Notes: a model not told the origin generated them from the letters alone. DNA of 64,000 bases from Dipteris shenzhenensis (GCA_047967505.1 CM106539.1), one strand, 5' to 3'. Counted from the stretch's first letter, positions 1-10,329 are shown. A program made the numbers and translations.

Positions 1-249
1 GCAGCACGTAGGAGGAAGGAGGAGGTAGTAGATAGGATTAGATGTCACATCAAAAGGTACATAGTAGGGAGTGGATGGGGACTTATATGGTCCCTCCACA
101 TTTTCCACCTAAACGGCCTCTAACTTGGCCCTTTTTCACCTTCATTACAGCCATCCCTTCCCACAGAACTTTGCCCTCAAAATTTCACAGCACGCCTGTC
201 CAAAAAAATCAGCAAACAGAAACTACTAATCAATCCGGTAGGAGATAGG

Positions 250-662
250 GGTGGTCTTGGACAATGCTTTCTGGCTGCCATGAATTTTCATCCTCAGTCA
301 AGGAGTCCCTGACACTTGATAAGATACTATATGTAGGCCTTGTTTCGGAGTACATGGTCCCTGAAACCCACGATGCGGTCCGGAACATAGAGGATGTGAC
401 CCTCTTCATCCATAGGTGGCAACTCAGGAAGAACATGTACATGCTGTCCAACATGTGGTTTCAGCAAAGACACATGGAAAACATCATGGATCTTGGAGGT
501 ACTGGGTAGCTCGAACTGATATGCTACCTCTCCAACCTTGCAAATGATCTTGTAAGGACCGTAATACCTATAAGCAAGCTTTGTGTTGGTATTACCTTTC
601 AGCGAGGCATAACGGGTCTTATGGAGACGCAAATGCACATAATCTCCCTCTTTGAAAGACAT
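250..662 (-). pseudogene. gypsy integrase C-terminal module and chromodomain remnant
   Basis: The segment continues the integrase. A basic module begins FKEGDYVHLRLHKTRYASL and includes the YYGPYKI signature of the GPY/F module, followed by IHDVFHVSLLKPHVGQ, typical of chromoviruses. Next come PDRIVGFRDHVLRNK and, after a stop near 327, a damaged stretch YLIKCQGL that matches the body of a chromodomain, which in live elements directs integration toward heterochromatin. The chromodomain carries several stops and its aromatic residues are not all recognisable. The gap between this block and the integrase core (662-734) contains a frame break. Confidence 0.8.
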
Positions 663-733
663 ATTTATCTCCTGCGTTCATCCGCATATTTCTTCGGCTT
701 GGCTTGGGTATCCTGCATATTCTTTTTTGCCAA

Positions 734-1642
734 CTACAGAAGGGCATCCATCCTCTCCAAGTCATTCCGTGCTTGCTGATTTTTCACAGCCATGTTAGCA
801 ATTGAAGAAGGCACCCCGACCTTGCATCCGTACACTGCCTCAAACGGGCTCATGCCAATGGAGAGATGCTTGGCACTGTTGTAGCAAAATTCAGCAAGTG
901 CCAGCCATTTATCCCAAGACTTCTGAGTATCATGACAAAAGTGCCTCAAATATTCCTCCACCCATTTGTTCACCCTTTCCGACTGTCCATCAGTCTCAGG
1001 ATGGTAAGTAGTGCTAGGTGTGGGTAGAGGAGTACCCACTGCTATAAATATCTCCTGCCAAAAGTGACCCATAAATTTTTCATCTCTGTCACTGACAATT
1101 TCCTGAGGGAAACCATGATGCCTGAAGACATGTTCAATGAATTGCCAAGCAACCTGTGATGCTGAATACCAGGCCTTAGTGGGTATGAAATGGGCCTGTT
1201 TTGTCATTCTATCCACTACAACAAAGATGCTGTCCCATCCCCTTTCTGTAGAAGGCAATCCTGTGATGAAATCCATTGCTATGTGTGTCCATTTGCCCTC
1301 TGGAATGGGTAATGGCTGCAAGAGACCTGCAGGTAATTTGCTCTCCACTTTATTATGTTGGCAAGGCAAGCATTCAGCCACGTATTTAACCACATCTCTC
1401 CACATGCCTTCCCAGGTAAAGCTCTTCTTGATTCTTTCATATGTTTTAGTGATACCCACATGTCCATCCATGGGAGAGAAGTGCATTTCTTTTAAAATCA
1501 GCTGGCGGTATTTTGAATCTGGTACTAAATAAATCCTGTCTTGGCACCACAACAGCCCATTATGCAATTTGAAATCCGGATGACCCTGACTAGAAGGCTT
1601 CTGCAAATCTGAAAATATGGGAGCTGCCTTAGAATTCTGCAT
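734..1642 (-). pseudogene. gypsy integrase (zinc-binding and DDE core)
   Basis: This is a 302-codon open stretch on the minus strand. It starts with the tail of the RNase H/integrase linker, then has the H2C2 zinc-binding region (HVGITKTYERIKKSF ... CLPCQ). The catalytic core follows: the first Asp lies in MDFITGLP, the second in VSDRDEKF, and the Glu in TDGQSERVNKWVE, so all three DDE residues are present. The core ends with YNSAKHLSIGMSPFEAVYG, also typical of the family. The enzyme would insert element cDNA into chromosomes. It is open across this segment, but flanking stops and the broken RT make it non-functional. Confidence 0.9.
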
Positions 1643-2110
1643 ATACTCCTCTTGAATGCCATGAATCCACTCCTAATATATGGTAGAGATAGCAGACAAA
1701 TTGCAAGCCCACATCCTAGACAAGGCATCTGCAACCGCATTTTCCTTCCCTTTTCTATACTCAATGTCAAAATCATAGGATTGGACTATAGCCAACCACC
1801 GCTTCTGCTTATATGACAAATTTGGCTGGGTGAGGAAGATATGAGTGTCTATGATCTATTTTCACCTTAATTTTACTTCCGTACAGCTAATGGTGCCATT
1901 TCTTGAAAGCATGCAAGATAGCTAGCATCTCCTGATCATAAACATGGTAATTGAGTTCTTTGGCATCAAACTTCCTGCTTTCAAAGGCTATTACCCCGTG
2001 TTCCTGCCTCAGAACAGCCCCCAATCCTTTGCCACTGGCATCTGCCTCCACAATGAAAGGCACAAAAAATCAGGGCATACCAAGACAGATGTATGAGTGA
2101 GAGAAAATTT
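1643..2110 (-). pseudogene. gypsy RNase H, degenerate
   Basis: The minus strand here encodes a broken RNase H domain spread over several frames. Recognisable pieces are an Asp-Ala-Ser-Gly core followed by KGLGAVL, then a FESRKFDAKELNYHVYDQEML stretch, and finally the junction signature FDIEYRKGKENAVADALSR that precedes the integrase. An in-frame stop falls just after the last motif, near 1,675, and there are frameshifts around 1,850 and 2,065. In an intact element this domain would degrade the RNA of the RNA-DNA hybrid during reverse transcription. Confidence 0.75.
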
Positions 2111-2978
2111 CAGGTCTTAAAAGCTGCATTGTGCCTCCTTTGACCACCCAAAAGCATCCTTCTTTAAATGGTCAGTAAGAGGAGCTGCCCTCTTGGCAAA
2201 TTTGTGAATAAAGCACCTATAAAAGGAAGCAAGACCTAAAAATCCTCTCAACTGGGTGGGATTTTGTGGCTGTGGCCAATCTTTGATGCATTTCACCTTT
2301 GCGGGATCCACCTGAATCCACGTCTACTCACAATATGCCCAGGTACTCAACCTCCTTTGCCATAAAAGTGCATTTGCTGGCTTTTGCATAAAGCTGATGC
2401 ATATTCAAAATTTCCAACACTTGCTTCACATGCTTAATGTGCTCTTGCCTATCCTTGCTGTAAATGAGGATATCATCAAAGAAAACTAGCACGCATCCGA
2501 AAAGAAGTGGCTGCAATATCTTGTTCATCAATGCCTAAAAGGTGGCCTGTGCATTCGTCAATCCAAAAGGCATCACCTTGAATTCATACAAGCCCCGTTC
2601 TGTGCGGAAGGCCGTCTTGTGCTCATCTCCTTCTTTCATCCTGATTTGGTGGTAACTAAACCTCAAATCTATCTTCGTGAAAAACTGAGCACCCTTGAGT
2701 TCATCCAATAGGTCATCTATCCTAGGGATTGGAAACCTGTTCTTGATAGTGGCCTTATTTAGATCCATGTTATCAATGCACATGTGGTACGATCCATCCT
2801 TCCTCTTCACGAGAAGCACCGGGGAGGCAAAAGGAGAAGTGCTATGAGAGATGAAGTTCTTCTCAAGCAATTCCAACGCCTGTACTGCCACTTCCTCCCG
2901 CTCAACCTTTGAGAGACAATATAGGGCTTTGTTTATGCGCTTACCTCCAGGCTTTAGAACGATAGCATGATCCAAGGA
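2111..2978 (-). pseudogene. gypsy reverse transcriptase, broken
   Basis: The reverse transcriptase reads leftward from 2,978. Motifs in order are [10 protein letters not shown] (start of RT), [58 protein letters not shown] and the catalytic FFDDILIYS (the YxDD box, both Asp present). The thumb/connection follows: EVEYLGIL, then DWPQPQNPTQLRGFLGLASFYRCF. There is a stop just after the PFGLTNA segment (about 2,532) and a frame break at 2,311-2,328. The start of RT coincides with the junction to the plus-strand RT at about 2,975. Confidence 0.9.
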
Positions 2979-3800
2979 TCTACTCCAAGAGTTCCACGAC
3001 ATCATGCTCCCAAATGATCTGCCACCCCAGCTACCTCCCAACAGACTGGAAGACCATCGCATTAATCTGGTTCCGGACTCGACACCTCTACGTGAGTTCC
3101 CGTATCGACTTTCCAAGTCTATGGAGAGGGGGTTAGAGCAACAGTTGTCTCAATTACTGCAAGCAGGGTTTATCAGACCTTCCTCTTTGCCATTCGCTGC
3201 ACCCATTCTATTTGTGGCAAAGAAGAATAAGTCCGCACGATTATGTGTCGACTACAGAGCACTCAACAAGCTTACAATAAGCAACAAGTTTCCTGTGCCC
3301 CGCATTGAGTATATCTTGAAAAGACTCAATGGTGCAAAATTTTTCTCCAAAATCGACCTCAAGAGTGGCTACCACCAAGTCCGGATTTTTGAAGCTCACA
3401 TCCCAAAGACAGCTTTCCGAACAGAGCGAGCTCATTACGAGTTCCTCGTCATGCCCTTTGGTCTGAACAATGCACCACCGACATTCAACAAGATGACGTC
3501 TCAGGTATTTGCAGAGTATATTGGGAAGTGCCTAATCATCTTTCTCCATGATATCCTTATCTTTTCCGCTACAGCCAAGCATCATATTAAGGATGTGCGA
3601 TGTGCCCTACGGTTATTGCACGATAACCAGCACGATAACCAGCTACACCTCAACGCAAAGAAAAGTCAATTCGAATTGCTGGAAATTCAATATTTGGGAT
3701 ACATCATTAGTGCTCAAGGGATTCGATTGGATCCAGAGAAGATTCAAGCTATCACAAGTTGGACTGTCCCCACGACAGCTCAACATCAAGGCCTCGGTAT
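2971..3800 (+). pseudogene. second Ty3/gypsy reverse transcriptase fragment, opposite strand
   Basis: An open frame on the plus strand begins directly after a stop at 2,968-2,970. It reads [94 protein letters not shown] and IFLHDILIFS, then YLGYIISAQGI. This is the gypsy RT from its N-terminal edge through the palm. The catalytic box reads LHD instead of the usual [LV]DD, so the first catalytic Asp is replaced by His. A short in-frame duplication (HDNQHDNQ) is visible near 3,620-3,645. Similarity stops at about 3,780, in the connection region, so the element is truncated at both ends. Its sequence differs clearly from the minus-strand RT next to it. Confidence 0.9.
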
Positions 3801-4724
3801 TGGTCGGCGTTGCCTCTCAGGTCTTTAAGTTTGCTATACATGTGCACAGTGTACTCTTCCGAAGCGCGTTTCCGTGCTCTCTCGAATAGTGTTATTTTTA
3901 TTTCTTAGTTCTCCAAGTATAAAGCAAATTCTCCCCTGATTGGGGGAGGGGGCCCTCAATGGGTATAGGGACCCAATCAGTTGTCGACTCCATTCTCTCT
4001 CTACCCTTATCTCATTTCTCTCTCTATGGTGTATAACGCTAATTCCTCGCTACTAAAGGTTTAAAGAAGGTCCTGCTGTGATTACACGATCAGATTACCG
4101 TTGCATGTTACAGCCAACTTGTTGACTAGAATTAGGACTAGGACTAAATGTCCTAAATAGCCTATAAGGCCATACTAGGGATAAGTGTCAACAATGCCTG
4201 CACACTTACCATTGTTTCCACATATCAGTAATCCTTGGCCAATGCTTGATTCTGATTTTAGCATAGCTATGAGCTTCTACTTCTCTGATGCAACTTTGAA
4301 AAGCTACACCGAATATAATGTAAATCTGCTAAAGATTTGCCTTGAAATGTGAGAGTGGTCATTGGGAGGAAGTAGCATCTCATAAGGGAGGGTATAAGAT
4401 TTCAGAGGGAGATGGATGTATGACCGAGTGAAGACAATGCTTGTAGGCATAAGGAGCAAAAAGAGATGCTTGTAGAGGCTGTTGCAGGAGAAGTAGAAAG
4501 GGGCTATTGCAGAGGCTACTGCGAGAGGAGCGAAAGGTACTATTGCATAGGCTGATGCAAGAGGAGTAGGGGCTGCTGCAAGAGGCTGTGTGGAGAATGG
4601 ATTGCTGCAGTGTAGAGTTGTCACATGTCCAACCGGGAGTGCACCAACTACGAGGGGTCCCACATCCTTGCCCCATAGCCATGCATGCCCTCTCCCACTC
4701 CCAAAAGACCGGCGGGATATAAAG
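3801..4724. other. Non-coding, possible LTR debris
   Basis: No gene is supported. The segment contains CT-rich runs (about 3,990-4,025) of the kind seen in LTR leaders. At 4,450-4,590 an imperfect short repeat alternates the words 'gaggctgctgcaagaggag' and close variants. Open frames across 4,304-4,762 on both strands are by-products of this repetition. Confidence 0.5.
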
Positions 4725-4880
4725 AGTGGTGGAGAGTGGTCTTCCACCCTACTTATATTCAAGGACTACAAATGTACCCTTTTGCAACTCTCCACCAAAC
4801 GACATGTGTCAGCCAGCGCCTCCCTTTTTCACTCATTACCATCCAAGCCACAAGGGGGTACTCCAAGGGGGTTAGCCAAC
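4725..4880 (+). repeat. Direct repeat copy 1 (pair with 5,440-5,580)
   Basis: This roughly 150-bp segment is matched by 5,440-5,580 in the same orientation. Shared blocks include a stretch reading 'acttatattcaaggactaca', then 'ccaccaaac', 'catgtcagccagc' and 'cacaagggggtac'. The copies are diverged and about 700 bp apart. Confidence 0.7.
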
Positions 4881-5439
4881 ATCACACCCCTCATGGGCTA
4901 AGCACATTGAAAGGTAAACCGATCAAACCAAAGACCAGCCAACAAACCATAGTGATGCAAGACAAACCACACGGGGGTCAGCAAATCAAATATGCCCCCA
5001 AGTGTCTCAAAATCCATGCCACATAAACACATAGTTAATTTTTGGTGCAAGTAACCACCTCTCCATAGTAAAGTTGCACTTACAGTCAGCTGCCCACAAG
5101 CAGCGACAGCCACTGTCAAAATCCACAGGCACCATAGCCATGCATGCCGCTGGCTTTATCCAAACTTCATAATAGAGGCGGATAGACTATGATGAAACGT
5201 TTTCTTCCCCTTCCAAATGACCAAGGATGTCATCTTTACGTAATCACGCAACTTTTTGCTTGATGTGCATTCATGTATAACTTTCACAAAATCACACAAG
5301 CAATGACGACAAGATCTATCCGGTCTTCAAAAATGGAAAACCGACTATTTACCACCAATCTTTTGCTATTTCTTGCTAGTTAAATTTTCAAAATACCACC
5401 GGTAAAAGGACTAGTACCGCCAATAAAGACTAGCGAGAG

Positions 5440-5580
5440 ATGGGAGAGGGGTCTTCCCCCCTACTTATATTCAAGGACTACAACAGTACCCGTGGTTAAG
5501 GGATAATTGTCCACCAAACAACACATGTCAGCCAGCCCTTTTTCCATCTAAGACACAAGGGGGTACACTTACGGGGGTTA
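5440..5580 (+). repeat. Direct repeat copy 2
   Basis: This is the partner of 4,725-4,880, with the same order of shared blocks and several small indels. The intervening 560 bp has no recognisable coding capacity. The pair could be terminal repeats of a short non-autonomous element or a local duplication; TG/CA ends and target-site duplications could not be assigned. Confidence 0.7.
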
Positions 5581-6540
5581 AAGCCCATACGCAAAATGCA
5601 AGAGGCTGGAGGAGAATTTGTGCCACAAGGGGGTGAGAAACTGTGTCTAGATGAAGGAAGGATGAAGATTTCTTATATAGATGTAGAAGGGGGCAGCTTC
5701 AAATGTGGGAGTTTGTGCTCATTTTGGCAGTTGGGGCTGGCTCCCTTGGAATTTGATGGGCTGGAGTTCCTACAGTGGCAAGCGGTGCCATGGTTCACGC
5801 ATGGCCCCCCTCCACATCTCCCCACAAGCTGCCAAATGCCCTGTGCCACCTCATGGACTGCCACAACATCATGCGATGTCAGATAGCCACTTCAGCATAT
5901 CACATCAGACTGCCGCATCAGCATGCCATGTCAGCTTGCCATGTGTCATGCTGAAATTGTGGACTAAGGTTATTTAACCACTCTTTATTTGCCTAACTAA
6001 AAATTTGGTTTGGGCGATGTACTTCTGTTTTCACCCTTAGATTTATGGCAGTTAGCTCTATTCAAAGGGCTAGTCTAGGGTTAGTTTGAGTTTGGTTGGC
6101 CTTCTCACATAACCCATTAGGCCTATTAGTCTGTCATCTTGTCTTGTATCTCTTTGACTCTTTCATGTTCACAGGCCCACACCCAGGGCTACTGCAAACT
6201 TTCTCTTTTATAGTTACTGGGTCGATCTCCATTCTATCCATTTGATTGATCCTTTGTCGGGTACTCAGGTGGGGTGTGGTATTTACGTTTCTTGTAACGA
6301 GATACATCCCAACTTGTGGGAGACTAATGCCCCTTCAATGGGGTCCACACTCAAAGGATAGACCCTAGCCAACTAGTACCTTATTGAGCAGTAGGAAAAC
6401 GGACGCATTTAAATTTAAAGAGCTTGAAATTTCAGAATAAAGATATGAATTATCAAGCAAGTGGATATGTGTTTTCTGAAGAGAAGTGATAGAATGTGTA
6501 TATAACCACATATATTTCCTTCCTCTAGGTCGGCCATCAA
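5581..6540. other. Intergenic, no gene recognised
   Basis: Short open frames at 5,596-5,977 occur on both strands and lack recognisable motifs. Around 5,880-5,950 a short word with 'gcatgccatgtcagc' recurs. Nothing else is supported. Confidence 0.5.
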
Positions 6541-6544
6541 ACAT

Positions 6545-7370
6545 GGATATCATATAGCTTTTTACTCTCAAAAGTTACAAGTCGGTCCTCTTAGCATAAA
6601 GTTGCGCCTACCGGGAAATAAACCTGCCCACGAATGGCCAGCTGGATCTAGTAAGGCCAACACACATACTTCCTTCACCTTAAACTTGAGAGTATGGAAA
6701 CAGGACTATTGGACCGACGTCCACGACCTCTAAGGAGGTTCGTCAAAGGAGCACTTAACTTCAAAAATCCTCTCACAGCCTCCTTAAGAAAGATAGTGAG
6801 TCCTCAAAACTATCTTACAGTGGGAGAAACAACCCAATCCAATACCTTTAGAATCCTCTCATGGTCAATGCTCATGCCCTCTCGAGAAATGTTATCTCCA
6901 AGGTACAGGAGTTCTTTACGAAAGAACTTGCTCTTAGACTCCTTCGCATACAGATTCTCATGCCTTAGTGTCGCTAACACATTGCGAGGACGCTCGACAT
7001 GCTCATCGAGAAAATGGTTGTATTCATCAATAATATCATCTAAGAATACCACTACAAATTTCCCAGGATAAGATACTGTTCATCATCAACTGGAAAGTCA
7101 CAGGAGCATCCAAAATGGAGTACTAAAAACTCATAATGGTCATATCTAGTTCAAAAACCCATCTTATAGACATCTTCCTCGGTAGTAGCCAGTACAAAGG
7201 TCAAATTTTGTAAAATACACAGCTCTCTACAGCCTATCAATCAAAGTCATCCGCCATCTCTATTCTTAATCGTGACCTTGTTCAACTTTTTGTAGTTTAT
7301 GCGTAGCCATGCTTACAGGATGAGCCCCTGGAACTAACTTAATCCGACGATCTACCGTCCTACGCGTGGT
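6545..7370 (-). pseudogene. Third Ty3/gypsy RT-RNase H relic
   Basis: This is a minus-strand gypsy pol fragment. Reading leftward from 7,370 it shows VDRRIKLVPGAHPV (the segment just before RT), then LRINYKKLNKVTIKNR, a degraded YEFLVLHFG box, and an 80-codon open stretch (7,052-6,810) with the catalytic VFLDDI followed by ENLYAKESKSKFF and LYLGDNIS. The RNase H remnant ends with EDRLVTFESKKLYD near 6,560. Stops and frameshifts break it in at least four places. It is a separate lineage from the two gypsy relics at 1-3.8 kb. Confidence 0.8.
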
Positions 7371-7807
7371 AAACCAAGCGGTACCTCGAAAGAAGATACA
7401 TCAACTAATTTTGTCTTAATTTCAACAAGTGCACATGTTTCCCATGCATCTAATTTAGAAGCTTAATTTGCATTCATAAACACATTGTTACACTTCATAA
7501 TCAAAACTTGCCATCATTTACAAGAGGGCAAAGTGGACATCAAAATGATCCTGCAATACATAGGATACTCCCAGTTACCCTACAATACATAGGGTACTCC
7601 CTCTTTGGCAAAACTTTAATCTGCTGACTCTGGCAATCTGTTAGGATATTGAGTTTGTGCAATCATTCTTCCCTAGAATTACATCCACCCTCTAAATTCA
7701 CGAGCATGAAATTCAAATCCTCGGAACAACTCTGAATAGTAAGGGAAATCTATGTCGCACAATGATCCCATATTTGCTTGCCTACTGCCATGTCCACCTT
7801 GTGTGAT
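7371..7807. other. AT-rich spacer, no gene recognised
   Basis: No coding motif is visible. A small tandem duplication, 'acaatacataggatactccc' and a near copy, lies at 7,553-7,602. Confidence 0.5.
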
Positions 7808-8890
7808 TGTGCAACTTACCTTTATATTTGTGTGATACGTTAATTTTATTTGGAGAGATCGTATTGGTGCATGTATATGCGTTTGGAGTCTAAACTCTCT
7901 TTTTTTCCAGAAAAATGTAAATTCTATTAATGCTTGAAAAACACCATACAGACAGATTCTAAAAGGAGTTGTCGATGAAAGTACAAAATAAAAATAGGTT
8001 GCCAACTATAAGAAAGCCACCTGTTTTTGGATCTCATGGCTCGCCGCCTAGAGAGATTGCGAAACAGGAGCTAGCAACCAAGATGGTGGTCTATACATCC
8101 AACAAATATCCCTCGCGGAAAGGGTGTAGAAGATTCTTGCCGGCCATGCTTGGCAGAACCGCTCCCATCTTTCGGTGGTCGCTCTCGAACCTGAAGTATT
8201 GCACTCCCAAATGGCATGCAAAGTGAAGATGATATCTTGCTAGATGGATACTAGGGTAGCCATCGGTCAAACCAGCTGGCCTCCCCTCATTCGGCTACAC
8301 TAAGCGACCCAAATATTCCAAGCAATAATGCTGGATACTGCCTCCCACACACTATCCTCCAGTAGAGGTGGTGGACGTGATTGGGAGGGCTTAGATGCGT
8401 CATGGATCGGGGAGACCTGCTGTCCATGTATCATATATGCCAGTGAGATAAGATCAATCAAGAAGGCGTGTCCTCCCTCCGTGAGCCAGGCCGCCATCCC
8501 CCAAGTGAAGTCCTCATCCTCTTCTATGTGCTAGCCACAATCCTAAGGGACACCAACCATATCCAATGTGCGACCAGGAAGCCCTACAGGCAATGATGGA
8601 CTCTTTATTTGAAAACAACATTTACATGATGATTTGCGAAAGTAGTCATTCGCTCCGATATCTAGGGTATTGCAGTAAGAGTCAACCACAACTGCAAGCC
8701 AATAATTGCGAAGAGATTGTGTGAGGTAATGAGATTTCCAAGAGGTTATTTTTTGCCGAATTTTTTGGATTGGGAAAATGACGCAACTTACTATTATATT
8801 CATGTGAGGTGCCAAATTTATTTGGAGAGATTGTATTAATTCGTGTTTATACATTTAGACTTTTTGTTTGAAAACCGGATTTGCATTTAG
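7808..8890 (+). repeat. Tandem duplicate of a ~110-bp sequence, first copy split by a LINE
   Basis: Copy 1 is 7,808-7,907 joined to 8,599-8,640; copy 2 is 8,775-8,890. Both contain 'caactta', a stretch with 'tttatttggagagat', and then a 'gactctttatttgaaaac' / 'gactttttgtttgaaaac' block. In copy 1 the last block is separated from the rest by the LINE fragment at 7,908-8,598, so the second copy acts as a natural empty-site comparison. The same sequence reappears inverted at about 12,880-12,960. Confidence 0.65.
7908..8598 (-). mobile_element. 5'-truncated LINE copy (same family as 38.2-41.9 kb)
   Basis: The segment aligns by eye along its whole length with 38,170-38,890. Shared landmarks are 'ctattaatgcttgaaaaac' next to the tail, 'ccaagtgaagtcc', and an encoded W-E-A-V-S-S-I-I-A-W-N-I-W block. 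The last matches the C-terminal zinc-finger-type domain of plant L1-like ORF2. A run of seven T on the plus strand at about 7,910 is the poly-A tail of a minus-strand insertion. Only the 3' end of the LINE is present, as expected for 5' truncation during target-primed reverse transcription. A short target-site duplication around 'actct' is possible. Confidence 0.75.
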
Positions 8891-9249
8891 ATTTGCATTT
8901 GGTGCCACCCTTATAGTGTTCTGTTTTTTGTTGTTTGCAATAGCAATGGCCCCCACCGAAGTTGAGGGTTGCATACTTACTTGATGCATGATGATGTAAC
9001 ACGATGTGATGCATGATGATGCAACATGAAATGATGCATGACGATGCTACATGACATTTGCAAATCTTGAAAAAACAGACTCAAGAGGCTTAAAAATGAG
9101 ACTCAAGATGAGATTTTATCACACCATCGTAACAAATGTATGTACAAAGAATTTACATTCTATTACAAAATAGGCCACAGAGTCAACTCCCCATCACAAC
9201 CAGAAAGTTATCGTACTACATCTTCAAATGTTACCCTCTCCGGTGGGTT
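8826..9249 (+). repeat. Large inverted repeat, left arm, part A
   Basis: This segment is the reverse complement, with scattered differences, of about 12,490-12,950. Shared features in order are a 'gatgcatgatgatg' rich block, 'catttgcaaat', 'gactcaa' and 'aggcttaaaaatgag', then 'aacaaatgtatgta' and 'aaagaattt'. The arm continues at 11,768 after the LTR-retrotransposon insertion. Confidence 0.85.
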
Positions 9250-9254
9250 TTTTT
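9250..9254. repeat. Target-site duplication TTTTT, left
   Basis: Five T immediately precede the 5' LTR and are matched by 11,763-11,767 directly after the 3' LTR. A 5-bp duplication is the usual size for LTR retrotransposons. Homopolymer context makes it less diagnostic, but the continuity of the inverted repeat across the two sites supports it. Confidence 0.75.
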
Positions 9255-9540
9255 TGTTGGAGATAAGTGCACACTAAGTGTACTATTTCCTAGTCTACAT
9301 TTGTCTATGTCTAAGTCTAAGTCTAGTCTTTATGTCTTGAGTGTGTGCCATGTGGCACTTCTACAATTATCCCATAAGCACTCTTGCTTTATGTCTTGTA
9401 CTTTGGCCCATATATTCAATGGGTCACATCATTGTAATCAATCAGTCTAGCTTGTGTCTTGTCTACACTCTTCTCAAGGTATTTCTAGTCTTTCAGTCTT
9501 TTTATTTCATTTTTCTAGTTCTTGCTTCCATATTCCTACA
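9255..9540 (+). repeat. 5' LTR of the Gag-only element
   Basis: The LTR is 286 bp, starting TGTTGGAGATAAG and ending TTCCTACA. Compared with the 3' copy it has one extra 6-bp unit in a 'gtctaa' mini-repeat near 9,305-9,330. It carries pol II signals in principle, but no clear TATA box is obvious. The 'agtctagtctttatgtct' words continue the TCTGTC-rich composition of the internal 3' region. Confidence 0.93.
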
Positions 9541-9552
9541 TGGTATCAGAGC
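9541..9552 (+). promoter_or_regulatory. Primer-binding site for initiator tRNA-Met
   Basis: TGGTATCAGAGC lies directly after the CA end of the 5' LTR. It is complementary to the 3' end of plant initiator methionine tRNA, the standard primer for copia-type minus-strand synthesis. Confidence 0.95.
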
Positions 9553-9594
9553 TAGGTTGATCCCTCTTCTCCCTCTTCTCTCCCCTCAGTCTGC

Positions 9595-10080
9595 CTTTTC
9601 TCAGATCTCTCTCCCGCTGCAGATCTGCCCCTCTTCTCAGATTTCTCCCTCTTCACATTTTCCCCTCTTTCTGCCCCGCCATTGCACTACAGATCTACGC
9701 GACAGATCTGTGTGTTTCTGCTCCAGATCTGCGCCAGATCTGCGCTCCAGATCTGCGCATCATTTCTGCCAGATCTGAGCGCCAGATCTGCACAGTTCAG
9801 CCACAGATCTGAGCGCCAGATCTGTGCAAACCTGCTGTCACTTCTGCACCTGCTCCTGCTGTCGCTCCTGACAGATCAGCGCCGTCCGTACTCCGCTGTC
9901 CGTACGCCGCCCGTATTTCGTACGTCGTCCGTACTCCGCTGACCATACGCCGCCCATACTTCGACGTCGTCCGTACTCCGCTGTCCGTACAGTCCGTACG
10001 ACTGTACGAAATCCGTACCTGCACAGGCCGACTTCTCCGTACCTGCACAGGCTGACTTCTCCAGGTCCATCTTCACGGAG
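9595..10080 (+). repeat. Repeat-rich Gag leader (AGATCT and CCGTAC words)
   Basis: The leader between the primer-binding site and gag has two blocks of short repeats. From about 9,600 to 9,825 the palindrome AGATCT recurs roughly eleven times, mostly inside 'cCAGATCTGcg'. From about 9,885 to 10,045 CCGTAC and its near variants recur with the palindrome GTAC, ending in two tandem copies of 'cctgcacaggcygacttctc'. Open frames antisense to this block are by-products of the repeats. A structured RNA role such as dimerisation or packaging is possible. Confidence 0.8.
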
Positions 10081-10329
10081 ATCTGCGTCCTTTTTGCACC
10101 TCTACCTCTGCCTGGGATTAAGGTACTGAGCTTTGCCTCTTTCAGTTTGCTGAACAGTCTCTCCTTTTTTTGCTGGTTCCTCCTGCTTCGATGGGCTGTC
10201 ATATGCTATGGCCTTGACAAAGTGGTGAGAGAACCGGCTTCTTGGATCTCTTCCTCTCATTTATTTATGCAATATTGTAAGGGAATAGACACTGCCCTTG
10301 CATCCTAGCAAGAGGTAAGACCTTCCCAC

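Larger units (their letters stand above)
250..2978 (-). mobile_element. Ty3/gypsy chromovirus-like retrotransposon, pol relic
   Basis: This is a decayed Ty3/gypsy pol read on the minus strand. It runs from the start of the reverse transcriptase at about 2,978 through RNase H and integrase to a remnant chromodomain near 250. Domain order is RT, RNase H, integrase, chromodomain, which is the chromovirus arrangement. Gag and protease are missing because the element is cut off at 2,975-2,985, where a second gypsy RT begins on the other strand. No LTR or polypurine tract is recognised at the left edge. Several stops and frameshifts show it is dead. The individual domains are annotated separately. 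Confidence 0.9.

Noticed and set aside
4304-4762. 152-codon minus-strand open frame
   Set aside because: It overlaps an imperfect nucleotide repeat, is mirrored by open frames in other registers, and has no known motif.
9797-10202. Antisense open frames in the Gag-element leader
   Set aside because: They arise from tandem CCGTAC repeats and have no protein-like composition.
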